Assembly: GCA_019357535.2 (NCBI GenBank) | Contig: CP079955.1 | Span: 744,001 to 808,000, forward strand | Direction of reading: 5' to 3' | DNA: 64,000 nt | DNA from: Macrococcus sp. 19Msa1099 | Lineage (GTDB): Bacteria; Bacillota; Bacilli; Staphylococcales; Staphylococcaceae | Part shown: positions 46,247 to 56,121 of the stretch, in pieces | How positions within the stretch are numbered: the stretch's first letter is position 1 | How the letters are laid out: each line of letters opens with the position of its first letter | Made by a program: the position numbers and the translations under genes | The notes under the pieces: generated by a model | Database searches by the model: none | What the model was told of the DNA's origin: nothing | What the model saw: the letters and a program-made list of their open reading frames with translations, nothing else

Positions 46247-47212
46247 AATGAAATTTATTTTGGAGTCATTACATTTATACTTACCGCAATACTTGTCCCT
46301 TTGTTTATCCCTCTATTAAAAAGAATGAAGTTTGGTCAGTCTATTCGTGAAGAAGGGCCGAAAAGTCATATGGTAAAGAGCGGCACACCGACAATGGGAG
46401 GATTGACGTTTTTAATCAGTACGATCTTACTAAGTGCGATCGCCTGCTTCTTCGTTGAAGACAATGGGCCGTTGATACTATTGATACTTGTTACAGTAGG
46501 GTTCGGACTTATTGGATTTGTCGATGATTATATTATCGTTGTAAAAAAGAACAATCAAGGTTTGACATCGAAACAGAAACTTTTATTCCAGATCATTATT
46601 GCAATTCTTTTCTATGTTGTAAGTAATGTTCTTGGATTACTATCACTCAGCAACGAAATTAATATTCCATTTACGGATATCGGGATTCCATTATCTATAT
46701 TCTATGTCATCTTCATCATCTTCTGGCAGGTAGGCTTCTCAAATGCAGTCAATTTAACGGATGGTCTTGACGGACTGGCAACAGGGTTATCAATCATTGC
46801 ATTCAGCTGTTATTTTTATCTTGCAATGGTGCAAGGTGCTACAGCAATAGCTTATTTCTCAGCAATCTTAATCGGGAGTCTGTGTGGGTTCTTGATCTAT
46901 AATAAGAACAAGGCGAAGCTGTTTATGGGTGATACAGGTTCATTAGCACTTGGTGGGGTTATCGCGACAGTATCGATTATGCTGAATCAGGAATTAACGC
47001 TGATTTTTATAGGCTTTGTATTTGTTGTTGAGACATTGTCGGTGATGATGCAAGTCACATCATTCAAACTGACTGGTAAAAGGATCTTCAAGATGAGTCC
47101 GCTTCACCATCACTTTGAGATGGTGGGCTGGAGCGAATGGAAGATTGTAACCGTGTTCTGGATTGTCGGTATATTAACTGGACTCATCGGAATTTATTTA
47201 GGAGTGAATTAA
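46244..47212 (+). CDS. mraY: Phospho-MurNAc-pentapeptide transferase
   Basis: A 322-residue enzyme with ten membrane helices making lipid I from UDP-MurNAc-pentapeptide and undecaprenyl phosphate. Motifs: KSGTPTMGGL, FVDDYI with the paired aspartates, NLTDGLDGLA, FMGDTGSLALGG and the HHHFE motif. Start uncertain: ATG 46244 aligns with relatives, but a GTG three codons earlier is possible. murD begins directly after the stop. Confidence 0.95.
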   Translation: MNEIYFGVITFILTAILVPLFIPLLKRMKFGQSIREEGPKSHMVKSGTPTMGGLTFLISTILLSAIACFFVEDNGPLILLILVTVGFGLIGFVDDYIIVVKKNNQGLTSKQKLLFQIIIAILFYVVSNVLGLLSLSNEINIPFTDIGIPLSIFYVIFIIFWQVGFSNAVNLTDGLDGLATGLSIIAFSCYFYLAMVQGATAIAYFSAILIGSLCGFLIYNKNKAKLFMGDTGSLALGGVIATVSIMLNQELTLIFIGFVFVVETLSVMMQVTSFKLTGKRIFKMSPLHHHFEMVGWSEWKIVTVFWIVGILTGLIGIYLGVN

Positions 47213-48550
47213 ATGAAACATATACAAAAGTATCAAGGGAAAAAGGTGCTCGTTCTCGGACTTGGAAAAAGTGGCTATGAAACAGCGAAACTGCTGTATC
47301 GTCTTGGGGCACAAGTTACGATCAATGACGGTAAAGATGTTTCTCAGACAGAGCAATATCGCGAACTGACAGAGATGGGCATTACTATTATCGGAGGCCA
47401 TCATCCCCTTTCATTGCTTGAAAATACGACGCTCATTGTCAAGAATCCAGGTATTCCTTACACATTACCGTTAATAGAACAAGCACAAACATTGAATATT
47501 CCTATCATTACTGAAGTAGAATTAGCTTATGAAATTACCGAAAGCTCCATTATCGGTATTACGGGTACAAATGGTAAGACGACTGTTACATCCCTCATTG
47601 GAGATATGTTTAAATCACATCAACATGCAGGGTTACTATGTGGGAACATTGGTTTTGTAGCTTCGAAAGTCGCTCAGAATGCAGGCGCTCATGATACGCT
47701 TGTTATGGAATTATCATCGTTCCAGTTGATGGGAATTCAAGAATTCAGACCGCATATTGCGCTCATTACGAATATTTATTCCGCTCATCTGGATTACCAT
47801 GGTAATCAGCAGAACTATACTGATGCTAAGATGCAGATTATTAAAAATCAGACCAGTGAAGATTACCTTATATTCAATGATAAGCAACGTACATTGTTGC
47901 AAAAATATGATATAAAGTCCAAGGTCGTCTATTTTTCTACTGACGAAAAAGTAGAAGGTGCGTATATAGATCAAAACAAAGTATATTTCTATGATGAATT
48001 TATCATCGATGTGGAAGACATCGTTCTGCCAGGCATACATAACCTTGAAAATGTGCTGGCAAGTATTGCGGCTGCAAAACTTGCAGGCATAGATAACATT
48101 CATATTTGTGATACATTAAAGACGTTTGAAGGGATTAAACATCGTCTGCAGTTTGTAACTGAGACAGATGGGGTGAAGTATTACAATGATTCTAAGGCCA
48201 CGAATACATTAGCAACAAGCTTTGCGCTCGATTCATTCCAGCACCCGATTCATTGGCTTGCAGGGGGACTGGATAGAGGGAATGGGTTTGAAGAATTAGA
48301 CACACACATTCATCATGTGAAGCGAATGTATATTTTTGGAGAAACAACTGAAAAACTTACAGCTTTTGCAGCGCAGCATCATATCCCTTGTACGATATGC
48401 AAAGATGTGACAGATGCAGTGATTAAAACTGCATCATATGTTGAACAAGGTGAGGTAGTGCTGCTCAGTCCGGCATGTGCCAGCTGGGACCAATATCCTA
48501 CGTACGAAGTAAGAGGAGAACACTTTATCAGTCAGGTCAAATTAATTTAG
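47213..48550 (+). CDS. murD: UDP-N-acetylmuramoylalanine-D-glutamate ligase
   Basis: A 445-residue Mur ligase adding D-glutamate to UDP-MurNAc-L-Ala. It has the N-terminal UDP-binding domain, the ATP-binding GTNGKTT (118-124), the central-domain NIYSAHLDYHG and the C-terminal domain with YNDSKATN and LSPACASWDQ. AGGAGTG inside the mraY end serves as ribosome binding site. No murG follows here, as in staphylococci. Confidence 0.96.
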   Translation: MKHIQKYQGKKVLVLGLGKSGYETAKLLYRLGAQVTINDGKDVSQTEQYRELTEMGITIIGGHHPLSLLENTTLIVKNPGIPYTLPLIEQAQTLNIPIITEVELAYEITESSIIGITGTNGKTTVTSLIGDMFKSHQHAGLLCGNIGFVASKVAQNAGAHDTLVMELSSFQLMGIQEFRPHIALITNIYSAHLDYHGNQQNYTDAKMQIIKNQTSEDYLIFNDKQRTLLQKYDIKSKVVYFSTDEKVEGAYIDQNKVYFYDEFIIDVEDIVLPGIHNLENVLASIAAAKLAGIDNIHICDTLKTFEGIKHRLQFVTETDGVKYYNDSKATNTLATSFALDSFQHPIHWLAGGLDRGNGFEELDTHIHHVKRMYIFGETTEKLTAFAAQHHIPCTICKDVTDAVIKTASYVEQGEVVLLSPACASWDQYPTYEVRGEHFISQVKLI

Positions 48551-48560
48551 AGGTGATATG

Positions 48561-49448
48561 ATGGAGGATAAAATTATTCATACACCCCGTTTTGATGAAC
48601 AAGGAAGAATGCGCAGAAAGAAACGTCAGAGACTGCAGCTATTTATCTTCTTAAGCATTGTTGCAATCGTGTCTTTGATTCTTATCTATATGTTCACGAG
48701 TATCAGCTATGTAAAGAAAATATCAGTTAATGATACGTTGATTAACAGTACAAAGACAATCAAAGAGAAATCAGGTATTCAACCTAAAGCGCGTATCTAC
48801 AGTCTGGATACGAAACAAATTGTGTCAAATATTGAATATCTTGATGGGGTAAAATCAGTTACTGTCAGACGTCATTTTCCGAATGTAGTCAGTATCAATG
48901 TAGAAGAATATGATGTGCTTGGTGTTGTAAAGGATGGTGAGCACTACCATCCTGCACTGGAGAATGGACAGATTCTACATAAGCATAATTACGCTGAGCC
49001 ATCAGAAGTACCCCTTCTAAATAATTTTAGCAGTAAGGCGCTGAATCAGCTTGTTAAAGTTTTACGTGCCTCTGATGATGAAATCATCAATCAAATTTCA
49101 GAGATTAACTTTATACCGAAAGCAGAAGCTTCTAACCGCGTCCAGTTCTATATGAAAAATGGACTGGAAGTTATCGGTGATATGCGTACCATCGACAACA
49201 AACTGAATTACTTCCCGGCGATGGCAAGTAAACTCAAAAAAGATAGTAACGGTCGAATACTGAAACCAGGTATTATCGATCTTGAGGTCGGAGCAGTATT
49301 TATCCCCTATGAATCGAAGCAAGCCGAGGAAAGAAGAATTGAATTAGAAGCAGCGATGGAAGAACGCTCTCAAAAAGATAAAGCTGAGCTTGAAAAATCT
49401 GTAGAAAAACTGAAGAAAGAGTTAAATCAGGTCAAAAAGAACAGCTAA
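48561..49448 (+). CDS. divIB: Cell division protein DivIB/FtsQ
   Basis: A 295-residue bitopic protein: basic cytoplasmic N terminus, membrane helix (about 27-49), POTRA-like domain beginning VKKISVNDTLINS (about 50-120), beta domain and a charged C-terminal coiled coil (about 250-295). It joins FtsL and DivIC in the divisome. The ATG at 48561 is chosen over the adjacent one at 48558 for better spacing to AGAGGTG. A promoter for ftsAZ lies behind it. Confidence 0.92.
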   Translation: MEDKIIHTPRFDEQGRMRRKKRQRLQLFIFLSIVAIVSLILIYMFTSISYVKKISVNDTLINSTKTIKEKSGIQPKARIYSLDTKQIVSNIEYLDGVKSVTVRRHFPNVVSINVEEYDVLGVVKDGEHYHPALENGQILHKHNYAEPSEVPLLNNFSSKALNQLVKVLRASDDEIINQISEINFIPKAEASNRVQFYMKNGLEVIGDMRTIDNKLNYFPAMASKLKKDSNGRILKPGIIDLEVGAVFIPYESKQAEERRIELEAAMEERSQKDKAELEKSVEKLKKELNQVKKNS

Positions 49449-49491
49449 AGTATAAATTTTCAAAAAAAAAAGTCTAATATTCATAAAACAG

Positions 49492-49520
49492 TTTATAGTT
49501 TTTCAAATAACGACTATAAT
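49492..49520 (+). promoter_or_regulatory. Candidate promoter for ftsA-ftsZ
   Basis: A perfect TATAAT at 49515-49520 with TTTATA 17 bases upstream lies in the 117-base gap between divIB and ftsA, about 46 bases before the ftsA ATG. The -35 is weak. A separate ftsAZ promoter would let FtsZ levels be set apart from the wall genes. Confidence 0.45.
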
Positions 49521-49535
49521 AAGAATAGTGTATGA

Positions 49536-50942
<1,407 letters not shown>

Positions 50943-50974
50943 AATGGCCATTTAAAATATTAGGAGGAAAAACA

Positions 50975-52108
50975 ATGTTAGAATTTGAACAAGGCTTTAA
51001 TCACTTAGCAACTTTAAAAGTTATCGGTGTTGGTGGAGGCGGTAACAATGCCGTCAACCGAATGATCGATCACGGTATGAACAACGTAGAATTTATTGCG
51101 ATTAATACGGATGGCCAGGCTTTAAACTTATCTAAAGCTGAATCAAAGATTCAAATTGGTGAAAAGTTAACACGTGGACTTGGTGCAGGTGCAAACCCTG
51201 AAATCGGTAAGAAAGCCGCAGAAGAATCACGTGAACAAATTGAAGATGCAATCCAAGGAGCGGATATGGTATTCGTTACTGCTGGGATGGGTGGCGGAAC
51301 AGGAACTGGTGCTGCACCTGTTGTTGCTAAGATTGCCAAAGAGATGGGGGCATTAACCGTTGGTGTTGTGACACGTCCATTCTCATTTGAAGGTCGTAAA
51401 CGTCAGACACAGGCTGCTGCCGGTGTTGAAGCAATGAAAGCGGCAGTTGACACATTAATCGTCATTCCAAATGATCGTCTATTAGATATCGTTGATAAGT
51501 CAACGCCGATGATGGAAGCATTTAAAGAAGCGGATAACGTATTACGTCAAGGGGTACAAGGGATCTCAGATTTAATCGCGGTATCTGGGGAAGTGAACCT
51601 AGACTTCGCAGACGTTAAAACAATCATGAGTAACCAAGGTTCAGCACTGATGGGTATTGGTGTATCAAGCGGTGAAAACCGTGCAATCGAAGCAGCTAAA
51701 AAGGCAATCTCTTCTCCATTGCTTGAAACGTCAATCGTTGGTGCTCAAGGGGTTCTAATGAATATTACCGGCGGAGAATCATTGACTTTATTCGAAGCAC
51801 AAGAAGCGGCAGATATCGTTCAGGACGCAGCTGACGAAGATGTAAATATGATTTTCGGTACGGTTATTAATCCGGAATTACAAGATGAAATCGTTGTAAC
51901 AGTTATTGCAACAGGATTTAATGACAAACCGACACGTTCGGTATCTCCTGCAAGCTCATTTGGTCATTCAGCACCAGCACCTGAGCGTGAAGTGCGCAAT
52001 GAAACACCCGTACAGGAAACAAGAGAGCGTCAATCAAACGATGAAGGACTAGATGTACCAAGCTTTATTCGAGATCGTGGTTCAAGAACACGTCGATCAA
52101 GAAGATAA
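50975..52108 (+). CDS. ftsZ: Cell division protein FtsZ
   Basis: A 377-residue tubulin homologue. GTP-binding [10 protein letters not shown] lies at residues 106-115, the T7 loop with [11 protein letters not shown] contributes catalytic acids, and the C-terminal tail ends with VPSFIRDR followed by an Arg-rich end, the peptide bound by FtsA and SepF. TAGGAGG precedes the ATG. A terminator follows, so the ylm genes downstream may rely on read-through or another promoter. Confidence 0.98.
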   Translation: MLEFEQGFNHLATLKVIGVGGGGNNAVNRMIDHGMNNVEFIAINTDGQALNLSKAESKIQIGEKLTRGLGAGANPEIGKKAAEESREQIEDAIQGADMVFVTAGMGGGTGTGAAPVVAKIAKEMGALTVGVVTRPFSFEGRKRQTQAAAGVEAMKAAVDTLIVIPNDRLLDIVDKSTPMMEAFKEADNVLRQGVQGISDLIAVSGEVNLDFADVKTIMSNQGSALMGIGVSSGENRAIEAAKKAISSPLLETSIVGAQGVLMNITGGESLTLFEAQEAADIVQDAADEDVNMIFGTVINPELQDEIVVTVIATGFNDKPTRSVSPASSFGHSAPAPEREVRNETPVQETRERQSNDEGLDVPSFIRDRGSRTRRSRR

Positions 52109-52124
52109 TGAAGGCTTTAATATT

Positions 52125-52158
52125 AGGAGTGGACCATTCTCATGTTCCACTCCTTTTT
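52125..52158 (+). terminator. Terminator after ftsZ
   Basis: A perfect 9-bp stem AGGAGTGGA/TCCACTCCT with a 12-base loop, then TTTTTC. It lies only 18 bases before the pgeF start codon. Confidence 0.8.
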
Positions 52159-52175
52159 CAATATTGGGGGTCGTT

Positions 52176-52982
52176 ATGGATATATTTAAGAGAAAAGCTG
52201 TTACGTTTAACTATAAGGATGATGAACATATAATTGGTATTACAGGTCGCAATGGTGGTGTCAGTGACTATCCAGAGCTTTCTTTGAATATGGCAAGATA
52301 TATAGAAGATGCACCAGAAAATGTATCTCGCAATCAACAGCGTGTTGCTCAAGAAATCAATTTTGATACTTCAAAGTGGGTCTTTCCAATTCAAAAGCAC
52401 GGAACTCATATTAAAGAAGTTTCATTAGAAGACAGAGGGATAAATATTACTGAATTGACCACTGCCCTGGACGATGTGGATGGCCTCTATACATATGATA
52501 GAGAAGTATTATTGACCATGTGTTTTGCAGATTGTGTACCCATCTATATCTATAGTGTGACCGATAACTTTATCGCGCTCGGACATGCAGGTTGGCGTGG
52601 TACTGTAGGAATGATCACCGAAAAGCTCATTAATGTATATAAAGGTGATAAGACACATCTGCATTGTGTGATCGGGCCTTCGATTAGTGGCAAGGCATAT
52701 GTCGTTAATGATGAGATTAGAGCAAAGTTTATGTCACTGAATCTCCAGCTGGAAGATTGCTTTATACCGAATGGTGATATGTATGAAATAGAGCTGAAAG
52801 AAATCAATAGGCGTATCGCGCAGCATGCTGGTATTGCCGCTTCGCATATCCATGTCTCACAGCGCTGCACCTCAACTGGAAATGAGGATTTCTTCTCATA
52901 TCGAAAAGAAGCAGGTAATACCGGCAGGATGTTAGCTTATATCGGAAAGAGGGATGACAATGGAAGTCAGAAAGAATCTTGA
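52176..52982 (+). CDS. pgeF: Multicopper-type purine nucleoside phosphorylase YlmD/PgeF
   Basis: A 268-residue COG1496 protein with the metal-site residues His75, Cys120 and His137 (in KHGTH, FADC and GHAGWRG) and C-terminal RCTSTGNEDFFSYR. Relatives act on purine nucleosides and one E. coli form edits peptidoglycan precursors, which fits its place in the division cluster; its role here is not shown. The start at ATG 52176 is set by a G-rich ribosome binding site and by family length; the longer reading would overlap ftsZ. Confidence 0.88.
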   Translation: MDIFKRKAVTFNYKDDEHIIGITGRNGGVSDYPELSLNMARYIEDAPENVSRNQQRVAQEINFDTSKWVFPIQKHGTHIKEVSLEDRGINITELTTALDDVDGLYTYDREVLLTMCFADCVPIYIYSVTDNFIALGHAGWRGTVGMITEKLINVYKGDKTHLHCVIGPSISGKAYVVNDEIRAKFMSLNLQLEDCFIPNGDMYEIELKEINRRIAQHAGIAASHIHVSQRCTSTGNEDFFSYRKEAGNTGRMLAYIGKRDDNGSQKES

Positions 52983-53622
52983 CACAATTAAACAGGAAAT
53001 TGAAAGTGCACTTCAGAAATCTGCTGATCACAAAGCTCCGACTATTATTGCAGTGACAAAATATGTTACAATAGACCGAGCAAAAGAGGCGATGGAAGCA
53101 GGTATCTGTCATCTTGGCGAGAATAGAATTGAAGGCTTCCTGGAAAAGCGTGAAGCTTTAGGTGATGCGACGATGCACTTTATAGGCACATTGCAATCAC
53201 GTAAAGTTAAGGAGGTCATCAATCAGGTGGATTATCTGCATTCACTTGACCGATTGTCTCTTGCAAAGGAAATTGACAAACGTGCTGAAAAGACGATCAA
53301 ATGTTTTGTACAGGTAAATGTTAGCGATGAACAGAGTAAACACGGAATTAAGAGAGATGAAGTGATGGACTTTATTCATACTTTAGCATCTTATAGTCAA
53401 ATTGAAGTGGTTGGCTTAATGACGATGGCGCCAGCAGATGCAGATGAATCAGAACTAAGAACATATTTTAAGGCGATGAAGCAGCTGCAGCTGAAGGTTC
53501 AGGATGCACACCTATCTTATGCACCATGTACAGAATTATCTATGGGCATGAGTAATGATTATCAGATTGCAGTAGAAGAAGGTGCGACGTTTATTCGTAT
53601 TGGTACGAAGCTCGTCGGTTAG
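52960..53622 (+). CDS. ylmE: YggS-family pyridoxal phosphate homeostasis protein
   Basis: A 220-residue PLP-binding alanine-racemase-fold protein (YlmE/PipY/YggS) with the cofactor lysine in AVTKYV (Lys34), GENRIEGFLEK, HFIGTLQSRK and LSMGMSNDYQIAVEEG. It influences PLP and amino acid balance. I start at ATG 52960 because AAAGAGGG lies six bases upstream; it overlaps pgeF by 23 bases, so the two are coupled. Confidence 0.92.
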   Translation: MEVRKNLDTIKQEIESALQKSADHKAPTIIAVTKYVTIDRAKEAMEAGICHLGENRIEGFLEKREALGDATMHFIGTLQSRKVKEVINQVDYLHSLDRLSLAKEIDKRAEKTIKCFVQVNVSDEQSKHGIKRDEVMDFIHTLASYSQIEVVGLMTMAPADADESELRTYFKAMKQLQLKVQDAHLSYAPCTELSMGMSNDYQIAVEEGATFIRIGTKLVG

Positions 53623-53631
53623 GAGGATATA

Positions 53632-54153
53632 ATGGCTTTTAAAGATGTATTTAAAGGATTCTTTGCATATGAAGATGAAGAAGATTATGTAGAGGAACAA
53701 AGTGACAAAGTAAGAGAACCTGCGCAAAAAAAGGTTGTCAAAGAAACTTATGTTCCTGAAAAAAAGGTTGTACGTACAGAAAGTTTCCAAAAACAATCGA
53801 AACCTAAGATGAAAGTGAATGAAGAAAAAGTGACGAAAGCGAATGTTGTCAATATGCATGATGATATAATGAATGTAAGCTCAAAAGTATGTTTGTTTGA
53901 ACCGCGCGTATTCTCAGACACACAAGATATTGCAGATGAATTAAAGAATAGACGTGCAACGCTCGTAAATCTGCAGCGTATCGATAAAATATCAGCAAAG
54001 CGTATTATCGATTTCTTAAGTGGTACAGTGTATGCTATTGGCGGAGATATACAGCGTATCGGTCAGGATATCTTTTTGTGTACACCTGACAACGTTGAAG
54101 TGGCAGGTACGATAACAGAAATGCTAGAGGCACCAGAAGAGGAGAATGAATGA
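53632..54153 (+). CDS. sepF: Cell division protein SepF
   Basis: A 173-residue protein: N-terminal amphipathic membrane-targeting helix (about 1-14), a charged Lys/Glu-rich linker (about 20-75) and the C-terminal SepF/DUF552 domain (about 80-165) with the [20 protein letters not shown] segment. SepF binds the FtsZ tail and organises the septum. AGGAGGAT precedes the ATG. ylmG overlaps its stop by 4 bases. Confidence 0.95.
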   Translation: MAFKDVFKGFFAYEDEEDYVEEQSDKVREPAQKKVVKETYVPEKKVVRTESFQKQSKPKMKVNEEKVTKANVVNMHDDIMNVSSKVCLFEPRVFSDTQDIADELKNRRATLVNLQRIDKISAKRIIDFLSGTVYAIGGDIQRIGQDIFLCTPDNVEVAGTITEMLEAPEEENE

Positions 54154-54443
54154 GTACATATATGATTGTTTATAATCTATTTAATTTTTTAATGCTATTT
54201 TTAGAAATATTTTACTGGGGCATGATCATCTACTTTTTTATGTCATGGCTGCCAGGAGCAAGAGAATCAAAGATTGGTCGCATGATGAGTAAAGTATATG
54301 AGCCGATACTAGAACCCTTTAGAAGAGTGATTCCGCCACTAGGTATGTTTGATGTTTCGTCAATAGCGGCATTGATTGTTTTGCGCTTTTTCATGCAAGG
54401 CATCGCAGCGATATTCAACATCATATTAAACAGTTTGGCATAA
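54150..54443 (+). CDS. ylmG: YggT family membrane protein
   Basis: A 97-residue protein with two YggT-type membrane helices separated by the conserved amphipathic [20 protein letters not shown]. The family is tied to division and to membrane organisation, but its action is unknown. It overlaps sepF by ATGA. A long stem-loop without T-run follows before ylmH. Confidence 0.92.
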   Translation: MSTYMIVYNLFNFLMLFLEIFYWGMIIYFFMSWLPGARESKIGRMMSKVYEPILEPFRRVIPPLGMFDVSSIAALIVLRFFMQGIAAIFNIILNSLA

Positions 54444-54448
54444 GTCGT

Positions 54449-54492
54449 ACCGGTTATGATAGCTTTGTTACTTATAAACTATTATGACCGGT
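54449..54492 (+). other. Long stem-loop between ylmG and ylmH
   Basis: Fourteen bases (ACCGGTTATGATAG, 54449-54462) pair with 54479-54492 (two G-U pairs) around a 16-base loop. The stem starts with a perfect ACCGGT and is followed by AAATTATG, not a T-run, so it is not a normal terminator. It ends 25 bases before the ylmH start codon. It may be an RNA processing, stability or protein-binding element. Confidence 0.6.
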
Positions 54493-54517
54493 AAATTATG
54501 TTTGGGAAAGGGAATTT

Positions 54518-55291
54518 ATGAGTATTTATCAGCATTTCAGATATGAAGAAATTGAAACTGTTAAAGTATTGGAAGACCTGGTCGCACAGGCAAAAAGCCA
54601 GTATGCACCAATACTCACGCACTTTTTAGATCCAAGACAGCAGTTTATTTTAACGACACTCGTCAACAGAACGGATTTAAACGTATCTTTTTATGGTGGA
54701 AGTGGCGAAAGAGAACGTGTCCGTGCACTCATTTATCCAGAATACTATGAAGCACAGCAAGAAGATTTCGAGGTCAGTGCCTTTAAAGTGAAATATGCAC
54801 AGAAGTTTGTAACGTTAACCCATCGCAACGTTCTTGGTGCACTCATGCAACTTGGATTTAAACGTGAGTATCTCGGGGATATAATTATAGGTGACGAATT
54901 ACAGATTGTAATTGCCTCTCATTTGAATGATTATCTAGTACAGCATCTGACAAAACTTAAAGGATCAACCGTAAAACTTATTGCGATAGATGCAGATACA
55001 TTGAATGAGGCCGTTGAAACATATCAATCACATCATGCCACAGTTTCTAGTTTAAGGCTCGATGTGGTTGTTGCTGAAATGATGCGTAAATCAAGAGCGA
55101 TAGCGCAAAAGCATATCGAAGCAGGTCATATTAAGGTAAATCATGTTATAATAGATAAAGTAAGCTTCGTTATTGCGTCTGGGGATACACTCTCAATTAA
55201 AGGCTATGGTCGTGCGCAGCTTACTGAAATAGGAGATTTAACGAAAAAGAATAAAAACCGAATTACATATAAAACATTATTTAATCAATAG
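54518..55291 (+). CDS. ylmH: S4-domain RNA-binding protein YlmH
   Basis: A 257-residue protein with an N-terminal and middle region typical of YlmH and a C-terminal S4 domain (about 180-240, LRLDVVVAEMMRKSRAIAQKHIEAG). YlmH binds 50S subunits, and recent B. subtilis work reports a role in rescuing stalled ribosomes related to RqcP. AAAGGGAA precedes the ATG. The leader contains the stem-loop at 54449. Confidence 0.92.
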   Translation: MSIYQHFRYEEIETVKVLEDLVAQAKSQYAPILTHFLDPRQQFILTTLVNRTDLNVSFYGGSGERERVRALIYPEYYEAQQEDFEVSAFKVKYAQKFVTLTHRNVLGALMQLGFKREYLGDIIIGDELQIVIASHLNDYLVQHLTKLKGSTVKLIAIDADTLNEAVETYQSHHATVSSLRLDVVVAEMMRKSRAIAQKHIEAGHIKVNHVIIDKVSFVIASGDTLSIKGYGRAQLTEIGDLTKKNKNRITYKTLFNQ

Positions 55292-55305
55292 TACGAGGTG
55301 AGACA

Positions 55306-55872
55306 ATGAAATATAGTCCAGAAGAAATTAAGTTAAAACAGTTCAACGTAGTACATAAAGGTCTGAATGAAAATGAAGTCCGTAACTATCTGGAAGAATT
55401 AAGCAATGAACTTGAAACATTACGTCGTGAAAAGAAGATGCTGGAACAGCTGATTGCTGATAAAGACGAGAATATCAATCGTTTTAAGAATGTAGAGAAT
55501 ACGATTTCTGATGCTATCCTAGTCGCACAACGTGCAGGCGATGAAATCAAGGCAGCTGCAGGCATGCAGGCAGATGTCATTATTAAGGATGCAAAAAGTC
55601 ATGCCGATCTCATCGTGAATGATGCTATGCAAAAAGCGCGTGAAATTGCTTATCAGACAGAAGATATGAAGCGCCAATCTAAGATTTTCAGATCACGTTT
55701 CCAGCTGTTAGTTGAAGCGCAGCTAGACCTTCTTAAAACTGAAGACTGGGATTATTTGCTTAACTATGAACTGGATACACGTCCATTACAAGAAGATGCT
55801 GCCCCTCAAATAGATCCAGCTGTAAATCAAGGTGGCGGATCAGTAGATAAAAATGAAATTTCTGAAAACTAG
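55306..55872 (+). CDS. divIVA: Cell division and polarity protein DivIVA
   Basis: A 188-residue protein with the N-terminal lipid-binding domain (KYSPEEIKLKQFNVVHKGLN form, residues about 2-60) and a long parallel coiled coil (to about 160), then a polar tail. It binds curved membrane at the septum. GAGGTGAG precedes the ATG. Last gene before the ileS T-box leader. Confidence 0.94.
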   Translation: MKYSPEEIKLKQFNVVHKGLNENEVRNYLEELSNELETLRREKKMLEQLIADKDENINRFKNVENTISDAILVAQRAGDEIKAAAGMQADVIIKDAKSHADLIVNDAMQKAREIAYQTEDMKRQSKIFRSRFQLLVEAQLDLLKTEDWDYLLNYELDTRPLQEDAAPQIDPAVNQGGGSVDKNEISEN

Positions 55873-55875
55873 GAC

Positions 55876-55904
55876 TTACGTTTTTTAAAGTTTCATGTTA
55901 ATAT
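55876..55904 (+). promoter_or_regulatory. Promoter of the ileS T-box transcript
   Basis: TTACGT (55876-55881) and TAATAT (55899-55904) are 17 bases apart; TGT before the -10 gives an extended -10. The start of the leader would be near 55911. Confidence 0.5.
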
Positions 55905-55929
55905 TAGAAATAACAAACATGTAGAACCG

Positions 55930-56107
55930 GATTGAAGTCCTGTTATGAAAGCGAACGAGGGATAGTGTGAGCCTTGGCATAACGCCTTTAATCAGATCAC
56001 TCTACTCAAAAAAACCATACTAAACATAAAGCGAGCTCTGTAAGAGTTAATCCAGGTGGTACCGCGGCAATTGTCGTCCTGATTAATGATTATAGACTCG
56101 CTTTTTT
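55930..56107 (+). promoter_or_regulatory. T-box riboswitch controlling ileS
   Basis: The diagnostic T-box sequence AGGTGGTACCGCGG lies at 56054-56067. The antiterminator helix is visible around it (TTAATC-CAGG with CCTGATTAA, one bulge). The Stem I region at about 55947-56008 contains an AUC isoleucine codon at 55996-55998 in GATCACTC, the likely specifier. Uncharged tRNA-Ile should stabilise antitermination. Odd: no compact terminator hairpin follows the T-box; only a long-range AAAGCGAG/CTCGCTTT pairing (56028-56035 with 56097-56104) leads into the T-run. Confidence 0.9.
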
Positions 56108-56121
56108 AAAGGAGAAGAACT

